DNA of 64,000 nucleotides from Stemphylium vesicarium (taxonomy: Eukaryota > Ascomycota > Dothideomycetes > Pleosporales > Pleosporaceae). Location of the stretch: contig QXCR01000001.1 of assembly GCA_004380135.1 (NCBI GenBank), forward strand, positions 620,001 through 684,000, given 5' to 3'. The notes beneath the pieces are model-generated. The model did no database searches. It had not been told where the DNA came from and saw nothing but the letters and a program-made list of their open reading frames with translations. Numbering within the stretch: the stretch's first letter is position 1; the number at the start of each line of letters is the position of its first letter. Shown here in pieces: positions 1 through 10,330 of this stretch. The position numbers and the translations under genes are program-made.

Positions 1-3000
1 TATCTTAACGCCTATACGTGCTAGAAGCGGTATACTTCACTTCATATTGATATTGAAGCTTCCTGAGCCGTTCATAGGATGCCGTCTAGCCATTTAAGCA
101 TCCGCGAATTTCCCACTTCTACTTCTCTAGTAAGCAAACCGAACAAGAGGGAACGTGTCTTGAGGCAGCGACATCGCTACGACAAACTTACTTTACCGTC
201 GTCATGAAATGGATGAGTCCAATGTCATCATCTAGAACCATAAGCGACATCTATTCAAGCGCCAGGTAATTCGCATCCCTACGATCAACCCAGATGATTT
301 GCCTTAGCTGTGCGACAAGGGCTGCAATAGACAACGTACGATGCACATACTATTCGCACCGATCCTTCCCATTCAAACATCCGGCCAGTAAATTCCGTGT
401 GACAAAGGGGTGCATGCAAGCCCGTTGCATGATTTACGTCGCGTATACGGGTATTCGCTTGCAAGACGCCACAATCATGCATCTCGAGCTGCACCGCGCA
501 ACTGCATCCATCCTTTCCAGCGCTCCCCCGTCCGTTTGTATAACAGACATCGAGCATTTGATACAGCCATATTGAGTGTGTCGATGCTGTTATGCTGTCC
601 AAGCTCTTTGTTGGTACCAGACTTCGTATGACATGATTGGCGAGTAGACGTGTCATGGTCCAGACCTTGAAAGCAGCGCCGTCAAGTTTAAGATTTGGAC
701 GTCTGACTACAGCACCGGGCATTTGGCAGCGACAGGGCTAACCTTCTGTGGCGAAATACTTAGAATAGTTTTTCTGTGAGAACATAGTGTACATGCGCTT
801 ATTGTCAGCGAAATCGAAGTACGTGCGAGGTAAGACGAGGATTAGTATGCCAATGATGACTGATATGCCGCCGATTTTGTGGAGCTCCGCCTTCGGGGCA
901 GCTTTACACTAGGTGAAGCATGTCGCGGCCATGTCATTTCGAGAATATTTGCCCAAAATCGCTCATAGGTTGGCGTTGCTGATGCTCAACGAAAAACGTT
1001 GGCTTGGCCCGCAGCGACCGATAGCCACCTAAGCTAGCTCTTGGCACTCTGGGATCCGCAGACAGGAGAAAGACGACTATCCAACTTTGCACTGGTCGGC
1101 TAGTGCTGGGCGGGAGGTGGAGAGTAGCGTGGTAAACGGCGGATAGTGGACCAGATCTGGGGGGAACGGAACAGTGCGAAAAGATACGCGGAGGGCGAAC
1201 GATCGCCTGTGGAGAACGTCTGGCGTTTTGTTGGACGCGTCTGCCATGGCTCTAGGCAAGCGACCAGCACCGTACCGTATATCTGGGTTGAAGCGAGCTA
1301 ACTCATAAATAGGTCCACGGGTACATCGCACCCATGGTGTGGGAAACTGCGCAACCCGTATACGCATGTTCTCTTGCTGTGAGTGAGATGCATGGCGGCT
1401 ATAGGTACGCCGCTTGGCGCCACCTAGTATCTTGGGCACTCGAAGTCAATGCAATCCCTGCTTTCGCGACCTGCATTGTAGGCGAAATGCAGGCACGAGA
1501 CAGATATCTTGGTGGAGCGAAAGCGGGCTGAAGAGATTGGCCGACCGGCTAATACTGGGACATCTGTTGGACACTGGAAAGTATCTTACTCATCGATTAC
1601 TGTCGAGTAGTCATCGTCTACTAATTTGTTGATTCTGCCTACTGCACTGGCGTTGAGCCACCTGTGTCTTCTGCTCCTCCCAAGGTTCTTCGTGACTGCT
1701 TTGCGCAGTCAGCTCCCCCGATCGCAGACATCTTGTTGACAGCTATCAATGCCGATAGTAGAGCCGTAGTGGCCAGCAATGATGAGGCATGAGGAGTCGC
1801 GTCCCGTCCGTCTCGTACCCGATCCGCTCAGGCTCACGTCCACGGGTCCTGATGACGTACTAGTTCCAATGAGGGGTGTGGTCCCGCAGTTGCGTTTCAG
1901 TCACGCCGACTGGCGGGGTAAATTGGTACTTCACGCATGTATTTCCAGGGTTCCTGTTCCTTCGACCTGGAGTCTCGACCTCGTTATATTAATTGTGGCA
2001 GACTCTACGGATGTTTTGGATCGAGTGCCGGATATAGGACGGAACAGGTCAGTGGAGCGCGCAAACTACGGACGCCAGTCAGCAGGCCAAGGATGTCAAG
2101 TCTGGGGAACAATCAATCGACTGCATTCCTTCCGACCGGCTTTCCGAGATGGCGAGACATCGCGCTCAAAGCCAGACGCACTATGCGGCAGCCCATGTGC
2201 CTGTGGTCGACACAGTCCGCCTCTCAGCCGATCCCTGTTATGTCCTCTGTCTAGATTTCTTGGACCAGAATAATGCTGTGTCAATATCCTCGCAGCCAGG
2301 TCATGCAGAATAGAGCTCTCCGCAAGAGCTCTTCGTTTCAGCGCTACAAAGCGATTGCACGTGGCGAGGGAACAGGAACGATGACACCATCTACCCAGGT
2401 ACCGACAGCCAACGATGAATCATTATGCCATAGCACGACGACTCGTTAGAAAGTTTCTGGAACACTTCAAGACGGAGCCTGCATCAGACCTCATCCTACT
2501 CCTCCCAACGCGCCCCTGGCTGTTGAACTCGCCAGCCGTGTGTGGCTGGGCTTTGATGGCGGTAAAGTACGTACACGCTAGCTCATACCATGAAGGCTTC
2601 GGCCGTCTCTCGCCTGGGTAACAGCCTGGTTTTCGGGATGGCGCAACCAGTCATGGACCTTTTGTCGTCCATGGCAAACCATGCCGACATTCTTGGTACT
2701 TGGAAGGCAGCACTCAACCTTCGCCGGACTCGCGAGACCAAGGAAGGGGCTTGAATATCCATGAGATATGTCGGTTGCCTGGCGCTGTCGCGCGGAGACA
2801 TGCCGATTTGGGCCGCGCAACTGCCCAAGGGGTTGGCGTTTTCCCAAATTCCAACACAACACCTGCGCATCCCCCTTAGACTAAAAGCTGCTAAGATATA
2901 GATGGTTAGCGGCTTCAGGCTTAGCATCACATCCTCCACAGTCGCCTAGCTGTAGGATCGTCCCCCGCAAAACGACTACGGTAAAATACTAAAAGGAGAA

Positions 3001-4141
3001 GCCTTTGTGGCGTGTAGCGCCGTTGACACGAACGTTGCTTTCAAAGGGAGCCGGACCGTACAAGCAGCGGCGCAGTTTGGGCGTGCCGTTGACACCAACA
3101 TGGCGTCGCTGAGCATCTTGCGCAAGCCTTGCAAATGCACCTCGATGCGGCGAGACGGCGGATGGCACCGCTTTGTGGCTCCGATAATCTTTGACGTTTT
3201 TGGTGTGTGCACAGACATTGCTGGCCCTGAAGAACATCCCAGGATGTCATCTAGAACCATCCCAGGCCGTGCTCCACGTGGTGGCGGACTGATTTTCGTT
3301 CCCATCCTGTGTCGCTTGAAACCCGACCGCGACAGGACCACTTACGTCCCGTCACGTCTCTGACATGCTGGGATTTGCTCTTTGCTTCAGATCATGTCTG
3401 CATTGCTTTTGCGGCAACAGTGAACCTGATCCGGGAGACTCGGGTACAAGGCATCCCGTCGGAGTGATGTCCACGTATCAGAGCAAGTAGCCCAACTCAA
3501 AATGGGGCAGTCGCTCGGCTGGTAATACACTCGCTGACGGACAGGGAGCGGAAGCTAGAGGCAATGACCCAAAAGTTCAAACTTTACTTGCACTAACCCT
3601 GCAACGGTAGCGTGCTCAGCTGCTTAGGCGATCGTTTAGCACCCGCGCACGCCGTCCAACATGCCGCGGCTGGTGCACCTGCATTTCCATTTTGCCAGGT
3701 ACAGAAGTCAGTTGGATGATCCCGGTCATTTGGAGCACCCATTTCCATAACAAGGCGCCCTGCTCCACCAGACTAGACTTTGGACCTATTGATATTTCCA
3801 CCACTCTCCACCTTAACCCCATTGTCTGGGACCTCTGCACGGAGAATTCCCCTAGCCTTAGAACTCCTGTGTGCCCACAACAATACAGGCGGCCTTCCGT
3901 CCGACTTTCTCCAACTGTCCCACTGTCAATCGAGGATTCCATCTCAAGCAAGCATCAGATTGGTCCTTGACGAACCGTGGAGCCTCAGGAGACACGGGAC
4001 CCGCTTCTTCGTTAGGATACACCAACCATGGTGTCTGGATGATTTCAAACTACGAGTTCTCCCCCACCTTATCTTGGATCGCTTCAATTCAAACTCGACC
4101 ACATCAACGCCCGGTTGGCCTCAAGCACGACATCCTACAAT
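1..4141. other. Gene-free left end (about 4.1 kb)
   Basis: I find no supportable gene here. The longest open frames (for example 1779-2273 + and 3007-3363 +) have no recognisable domain, no convincing splice context, and compete with equally long frames on the other strand. Base composition is not strongly AT-rich, so it does not look like a heavily RIP-mutated transposon. A short imperfect direct repeat (gccgttgacacsaac-type) occurs near 3019 and 3087. The last few hundred bases, which are CT-rich around 3780-4100, probably hold the promoter and leader of the GPCR gene. Confidence 0.5.
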
Positions 4142-5585
4142 ATGGCAAACTCATTTTTTACCCCGGACGCTCGAATGCTTGCAAAGCGGTATTTTGATGC
4201 TGATAACAGTATGGGTACGTAAAGCACTTGCACAAACTATGTGAGATACACGCTGACCTTGTATCTCCACCCATAGAGCCCCTCTCACCGGTTTACAGGG
4301 CAGGCTTAATTCCGCTTGGCATATTTGCCATGATGAGCTTACTATCCGTGACTGTATTGCTTGGCTTCATCACCCAGCGGATGATATCCTGGCGAAAACA
4401 CTACAGACAATACGTCGGGTACAACCAATACATCATCCTCATTTACAACCTCCTTCTTGCGGATCTTCAGCAATCTGTTGCCTTCTCGATATCCTTCCAT
4501 TGGCTCAAGATCGACAAAATTATAGCACCGACTGGGGCGTGTTTTATCCAGGGATGGTTTCTTCAGATCGGAGATGTCGCGAGTGGCCTCTTCGTCCTAG
4601 CCATTGCAATACATACCTGGTTGGGCGTGGTAAGAGGATACAAGATGCCATACATGTGGTTCGTCATGGCCATCTTGGCGATCTGGTTCTTCGCCCTCTT
4701 TCTCACAATACTGGGACCAGCGCTGTATCACGAGCGATATTTCGCTCGCGCTGCAGGCTGGGTAAGTTCTACATTCAACCGTGCAGACTTTAGAACAATC
4801 AGGCTGACACTCACCAGTGCTGGGTATCACACGCCTACCAAGACGAGCGCCTCTGGCTTCACTACCTTTGGATCTTCATTGTCGAATTCGGAACCATCAT
4901 TATCTATGCGCACATCTTCTTCCACCTGCGCGGTCGCATCCGAAGCATAATGGCGAACGACACCAGCAAACTGACACGAGCGACAAAGTTTATGGTCATG
5001 TACCCCGCCGTCTACGTGATCTTGACCCTACCCATCGCTGTGGGACGTATGGTTGCCATGACAGGCCAGACAATGCCAGACCTCTTCTACGTTATTGCCG
5101 GCTGCCTCCTTACATCCTGCGGTTGGATCGACGCGCTTCTATACACCTTGACAAGACGGGTATTGGTATCTGGAGACTTGAGCACAGGGCAATACGGCAG
5201 GACGGCAACAGCAACTCTCACCAACATAACACGGCCAGGCGACGGCGACCACTACGGTCTCCAAGCCATGAGCGCCAAAGAACCCGTCGCCACCGCACGC
5301 ACCGTCACAATCACAGGCGGCAGCAACAGACTATCCCGGATGGTCGAACACCGGCGCGGACGCAGCCAGATCATGCGATCACGACACGAAGAAGCATTCC
5401 CCGAGGAAGAGAGTCCCACACGATCCGGCTCGCAAGACTCCATCATCAAGTCCCCACATACAAGCCAAGGCATCAATATCATCACCGAAACCAGTGTACA
5501 AGTCGAGACTACAGACGACCAGGACTTTGAAACAGGGACCCCGCGGTCCAAAGACTGGAGTGAAGATTACATTCACGCATCATGA
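4142..5585 (+). CDS. Seven-transmembrane G-protein-coupled receptor (Git3/cAMP-receptor-like)
   Basis: Three exons are inferred: 4142-4214, 4277-4761 and 4818-5585, with GT-AG introns of 62 and 56 nt, giving 441 residues. Seven hydrophobic helices are visible: starting with PLGIFAMMSLL, then YNQYIILIYNLLLADLQQS (TM2), a Trp-rich TM3 (FIQGWFLQIGD), TM4 (MWFVMAILAIWFF), TM5 after the second splice (LWIFIVEFGTIIIYAHIF), TM6 (YPAVYVILTLPIAVGRM) and TM7 (SCGWIDALLYTLTRR). A charged cytoplasmic tail of about 150 residues follows. The TM2 'LLLADLQQ' and TM7 'DALLYTLTRR' patterns fit fungal class III/V receptors, which couple nutrient or cAMP-type signals to Galpha. The ligand cannot be read from sequence. 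An in-frame ATG at 4228 lies inside intron 1; the start at 4142 is preferred because it splices in phase. Confidence 0.85.
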
Positions 5586-5677
5586 TCATGTCTCTTGCAC
5601 AACACGACACGACACGACGACACACATACAAACTTACCAACCTCCATTCCTAATGTCAAATGAAGCGAAGAACGAAA

Positions 5678-5739
5678 AAGAAGAAGAAGAAGAAGAAGAA
5701 GAAGAAGAAGAAGAAGAAGAAGAAGAAGAAGAAGAAGAG
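5678..5739 (+). repeat. (GAA)n microsatellite, about 20 units
   Basis: An uninterrupted AAG/GAA trinucleotide run starts about 95 bases after the GPCR stop codon, probably within or next to its 3' UTR. The complementary strand is a pure pyrimidine (TTC) tract. Such purine-pyrimidine mirror tracts are known to slip and can form triplexes, so length polymorphism between isolates is expected. Confidence 0.97.
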
Positions 5740-6720
5740 AAAAGACAAAACCACCCACTTTGTATATCAAACAATTTGTCTTTCGTCTTTCATCTTTTTT
5801 CCACACCAAAGCGTAGGCGTTTGGATTTGGTGTAGCGAGAAAGCTACGATATCGTACTATTTCTGGACTTTTACTGTCCTTTTTCCTTGTCGTCTGTTGT
5901 TTTTCTTTTCTTTTTCACACTTCTTTCTTACAAGCCACGTACGATACCACACACAAGTAAATGGTGTGTACCGTACAGCTGTATCGTCGTACCACCGTAC
6001 TGCCAAAGAAGGTGGTAAACATAGCTTAGCGTCGAGATACCCTTGTCAGATACATATATACACACAAATATCGAAACAGTTGAAGATAACGCACAATGCA
6101 CCACATGAGTTCGTCTGAGAAAGCATTTGCATGCGAATGCGAAATGCACTTGTACCTGGAATGACACCGCGCTGTCCTTCCAACGACCAAGAACCACCGC
6201 CTAACCACCGCCTAACCCACCCTCTCACCACCTCCCCGAAAGCCATACACCCAATACCACCAAACCCCCTATCCCATTTACCCAAGCAAAGCACCGGAAA
6301 ACATAACTAAATGCGCTCTCTTATCCACCCCAGATACCAGCCAGTCTATCAATCAAGCTTCACGCCCCCTCAAAAACACGGCAGATGAAATCCACCACCG
6401 GCACATATCCCCCTGCCAACCTCACATCAGCAAGCAGATCATCGCTCAAAATGCCGTCGATCCGCCCAACCAGCTGCCGTCAAGGACATTCCAAAAGCTC
6501 GGGCGACTTACTTTCCCAGGAACATGACCGTGGTTCGCCGGCCCCACTTTTTCGCTTTGGTTGACGGGTCGGGCAATGAAATGTAGGGCTAACTAGCCGC
6601 GCGGATCATCTTCTTCCGGTGTAGAATATAGCTGGTGACCGAGCAGAGTGGAATGGGAGATGGGAGATGGGAGAATGTAAGGTCATTGGGGATAAGTGGT
6701 TGGTTGGTTGTAGGATGAAC

Positions 6721-6736
6721 GGGGGGGGGGAAGGGG
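6721..6736 (+). repeat. Poly-G run (G10 then AAG6)
   Basis: A homopolymer of ten G residues is followed by AA and a further run of G. Length is error-prone in sequencing and variable between strains. It lies in the non-coding interval between the GPCR gene and the convergent coiled-coil gene. Confidence 0.9.
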
Positions 6737-7101
6737 GGAGGTGGGTATCCTGAATGACATTCCATACGAGGTTACTGTCGGACAGAAGGATAAGGGTAGA
6801 GATGTGAGTGTAATTTTTGGTAGTTGATAAATGGATCTATTTGATTTGTATGTACAGGGTATCATTTTGCGAGGTGAGGGTTTAGTACAGTATTGTGGCA
6901 ATGTGCTTTGCTGAGGGATGCTGGCCAATGGTCTGCTGAATACTTTCTTTGGAGAGAGAGCTATTGGTATGAAAGCATGGGGTTTGCAGTCGAAGTGATG
7001 CCCTTTGTGCTTGAACATGCCTATGAGGTTTGTCGCGAAACCTGCCGAAATTATGTAGGTAGTTGGCTATTTTGCGACGACGATCGAAGTAATCAACATT
7101 G

Positions 7102-8520
7102 TTATCTCGGATCTCGGTTCGAGCGAATCGTTTTTCTTGTGGGCAACTGAATGCGAGATCTCAGGTCCGCAAGAGCGTCTGGCGGTGATGGGTTGTGGAG
7201 ACTGTAGTCATCGGGTTGCTCACCACCCGAGCCATCATATTGTGGGTCCGACGTCGCTTCATCACCCGCCTCAGGCTCGTAATAGGTTGGTACATCTTGC
7301 TCTTGAACGTCCGTCTCGCGTTTGCGGAAGCTCCGACGAGGCGGAGAACGTGCACTGGCCTGTGCGAGCTTCTGTTCTAGGAGCCAGGTCTTGCGTTTAT
7401 ATCGCAAGAGTTCTTCCCCTTGTTCAAGTGCCCGTTCCCGTGCTTCGATCTCCGCAGCCTTTGTATCCAGCGTGGTATCTGCGCGTATTTCGGCCGACTC
7501 GTGTGTTCGGTGCTCGCTTGTGAGGCCATCTTCGTCTCGAGGCGATGGGATAATTTGGTTACGCATAGTTTGGAGCAATAACTGTTGTTGTAGTTGTATG
7601 AGCTCCCGCTCTCTCTGGGCTATCTGGTGTTCCCGGCGCTCGAGGTCGTGGTCGCGTGGACGTTTTTGTGGTGGAGAGGTAGGTCTGGCTGAACGTGTGG
7701 GCAAAGAACGATCCCTGGATGATGGCACACCCGACCGATCGAGCGACTTTGCAGACGCTTTTGGAGGTAGACGCCCGCTTTCACGGGGTCTAGCAGCCTC
7801 ATGATTCCGTGCGCGCCTCTTCTCGGTGATTTGAGGCTTCAATATTTCGGGCTTGTTCGATAGGCGAAGACCGTTTCCGAGACGTACGTTGGGCTGCAGA
7901 ATGCCGTTGACAAGTGTGCCCCGAAACGTCTCCAGCGCATCAGTGTTTCGTAGTCTGTGTTCGAATCTCAATTGGGGGGCGTCGTTGAAGCGAGCGAAAA
8001 TCGGGCGGCTTCCCGTGGGATCGAGGCTCAATGCGACGTTTTCGAAAGGTGGATCGGCGACAGAAACTCTCTGCCCGTCTTGAGCGTTGCGGGCCAGGAT
8101 ACGAAAGACGTTATCAGGTATTTCGTCGCCGTCTTTTCTGATGCCGGTGTCAGCAGGCTCGACTGCACAATGATGTCCTTCAACTTACTTGATTACGATG
8201 AATCGCTTCATGTGCGGATTCTCCTTGCGAACCTCGTGCATTTTTGGTGTCGGTGAACGCACGAATTGCGCGGCAATCTTCATGCACGCTTCGAAAGCAT
8301 CGTGAGAAACCCATACATAGGGTAGTATGAAGACGGATCCATCGTCAAAATACGCCCATCCTGCAGGATCCTTAGATTTACTGGGTGCGTACAGGGTGCC
8401 GAGGTTTACAAAGTTATTCTGTGACTTGACCAGTCCATGTGGGGTTACAGTGCGCCATGGTGGGATGCTGTACAGTCTCCCCAGATTGACAAAGTTGCTG
8501 TGTGCTCGTCGGAAGGACAT
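7102..8520 (-). CDS. Hypothetical protein with charged coiled-coil
   Basis: Two exons on the minus strand, 8520-8189 and 8137-7102, are joined across a 51-nt GT-AG intron (gtaagt donor), giving 455 residues. The join is supported because the reading frame runs through the splice into a long open exon. The N-terminal ~200 residues look globular (FDDGSVFILPYVWV and FVRSPTPKMHEV stretches), with two copies of an 'NFVNLG-LY' motif near residues 9-17 and 36-44. From about residue 220 the protein is basic and Ser/Arg-rich, then forms a Gln/Glu/Arg-rich coiled-coil (EREHQIAQRERELIQLQQQ, later ERALEQGEELLRYKRK). The tail is acidic, then basic. I do not recognise the family and assign no function. It is probably nuclear or cytosolic, since there is no signal peptide or membrane helix. 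Confidence 0.7.
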
Positions 8521-9583
8521 AATCTGGCTGCCTGCGCTACCAGTCCTACCTTTTTCTCTACAGTATCTAATGCAGGGCGCGGTGGCGATTCGTATTCCTT
8601 ATGCGATTGGTAGGCAGAACGGCCATTGCAGATTTTCCTGAGGCTACGTCGGCAGGGCTATCGAAAAGCGAAGAAGCGCATCACAGGCGATGACATTGGC
8701 GCGCAACAGTATGCAGCTAGTCGAGGCGATTAGTTTTGCTATACCCAAGCGTGCGACGGCAATGCGAAGGCGTCGGCTCGATGAAGACACGTCAGAGACA
8801 TACCTCGTGGTCGCTGCGGGAGTGGTGCGGTGGCTGTAGAAGGATTCACGATGCAGCAGACTGTTTGTTGCGCACGAGCCCCGTTTGGCGGGAGTACCGA
8901 CCCGCCACTACCCCTTCGTCGATCGACATATATCTTAATTGCACTTCACATCATCTGTCGCTCGCTTGTTTAGACTAACTCCATGCAATTCTTCGACTCC
9001 AATTATCTGCTCAAATGACTACTTTTGTGCTTGCAATACCTCCCTTCATCTGACTCGTTTACACCCATCTGCAGGCAATGCGCCAATATCGCCACTGTGC
9101 GATGTGTCCACATGCATGACGCGAACGTACGCAAAGAGCAAGGTTTTCAGACTTGAGTCGCATTCTTCAAACATAAATCCGCGGCTCCAGGCTGAATCAC
9201 AAACGCCGCCTGATGCTTCAACTTGAAGGCCCTGCCCATCCTAGCACACCATTTGTAGTCTCTTCCGGACACTTCTACGCCGTGAACGCCAAAACACTTT
9301 CCGCAGAAGAGCGACCTGAACACCAACTTGCGAAACGACCCAGCATATCGTCGCATACACCGATAATTTCGCGGATGCGGTAGAGCCGTCACGACCCCGC
9401 AACTTTGCTTCCCCTCATCGAACGAGACGGCCGTCGCATTCGCGAAGAGACACCGGACCAGAAGATGCAAACCATCGCGCGTGCCTAGTGAAGGCATTTG
9501 TGGTAAGCCATAATTCTCATCACAGCCGATATCTCCACGCCTGGCTGCTTTTGTTGGTGCACCGCCTTGCAACCACTGTAGGT
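8521..9583. other. Intergenic region between two minus-strand genes
   Basis: This 1.06 kb lies upstream of the coiled-coil gene and downstream of the C2H2 gene, so it should hold the former's promoter and the latter's 3' UTR. A minus-strand open frame at 9147-9587 overlaps the end of the C2H2 gene but has no domain or splice support. I see no RNA gene. Confidence 0.5.
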
Positions 9584-10330
9584 TCAAGAGGCATCCACCT
9601 TGTCCACGATGCTGTCTATGGCCATCGACCGAGTGGACGGGGTAGTAGGTGTAGGTGGCGCCTTGCCGTCAGACTTGTTGGACGCCGACTGTTGCTGCGA
9701 TTGCGGGGAAACCATCTGAGGTGGAGACGAAGACGCATTCGCGGCGTCCTCTTCTGTCGGTTCGTTCTCGTCCCCTAATATTTCATCCACCTCTCGCAGC
9801 CAGTTGGCTTTTAGTATATCCATAGGAGGATCCAAGTCGCCAGGCTTACCGCCGCGTCGAGCTTCTGCAGCAGTCATCTTCCTCTCGCCGCGCTTATGGG
9901 GGTGGAAATGCATCCGCCGGAGGTGGCTTGCAGCATTGTAGCATTCGTTATATCTCTTTCCGGTCTGGCACGCTTTGCAGTTTGCAAGGAAAGACTTGTC
10001 CGGCGAAGTGTCGATGGTGACCCAGACCTTTCGCGCCTTTTTGTGGACACGGTTGGTATGACGTCGCAGCTCATGCTCACTACGGAAGCCGTCGGGATAG
10101 TCAGTGCATACCGGACACTTCAGTCGTAATACTCTGCGAGACCCAGACTTGGAGCCTGCTTCGAATGTTGGCGAGGTATTGGGCGTCGACTGAACGCTAG
10201 GAGCTGTCACAACGGTTTCCCTTGGTGCTGAAGGCGGCTCTATTGGTTCGCTAGCTTTGATAGTCGTAGTCGTAGGGGTCTTGGTCGGCGCTCCTTCTTT
10301 CATCCTGGCCCTGGATCTTGTGGGAGGCAT
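9584..10330 (-). CDS. C2H2-type zinc finger protein, fungal-specific
   Basis: A single exon of 248 residues. After a Pro/Thr-rich, low-complexity N-terminus there are two finger-like Cys/His modules. The first has C72-x2-C75 with H91-x4-H96 (LKCPVC, then RRHTNRVH). The second has C118-x2-C121 with H136-x4-H141 (ANCKAC, then SHLRRMH). They are linked by a conserved-looking segment starting KVWVTIDTSPDKSF. The spacing is longer than in classical fingers, and the layout resembles an uncharacterised domain I associate with Pleosporales proteins (recalled as DUF7896; not checked). The C-terminus is acidic, then Ser/Gln/Pro-rich, as in transcription regulators. DNA binding is inferred from the fingers only. 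The start at 10330 is the first Met of the frame (MPPTRSRARMK). Confidence 0.8.
   Translation of the reverse strand: MPPTRSRARMKEGAPTKTPTTTTIKASEPIEPPSAPRETVVTAPSVQSTPNTSPTFEAGSKSGSRRVLRLKCPVCTDYPDGFRSEHELRRHTNRVHKKARKVWVTIDTSPDKSFLANCKACQTGKRYNECYNAASHLRRMHFHPHKRGERKMTAAEARRGGKPGDLDPPMDILKANWLREVDEILGDENEPTEEDAANASSSPPQMVSPQSQQQSASNKSDGKAPPTPTTPSTRSMAIDSIVDKVDAS

Larger units (their letters stand above)
5586..7101. other. Convergent intergenic region with simple repeats
   Basis: This 1.5 kb lies between two convergent genes and has no supportable coding sequence. It contains the GAA tract (5678-5739), an 11-bp tandem duplication of aaccaccgcct at 6192-6213, three copies of the heptamer atgggag at 6653-6673, and a G10 run at 6721-6730 followed by AAGGGGGG. 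Open frames across the GAA tract encode only poly-Glu, poly-Lys or poly-Leu and are repeat artefacts. Confidence 0.7.

Noticed and set aside
1..4141. Degenerate transposon or subtelomeric repeat at the left end
   Set aside because: No reverse transcriptase, transposase, terminal repeat or telomeric repeat is visible, and base composition is ordinary.
5494..6118. Open frames running through the GAA tract (poly-Glu, poly-Lys, poly-Leu)
   Set aside because: They are created by the trinucleotide repeat and have no other protein-like content.
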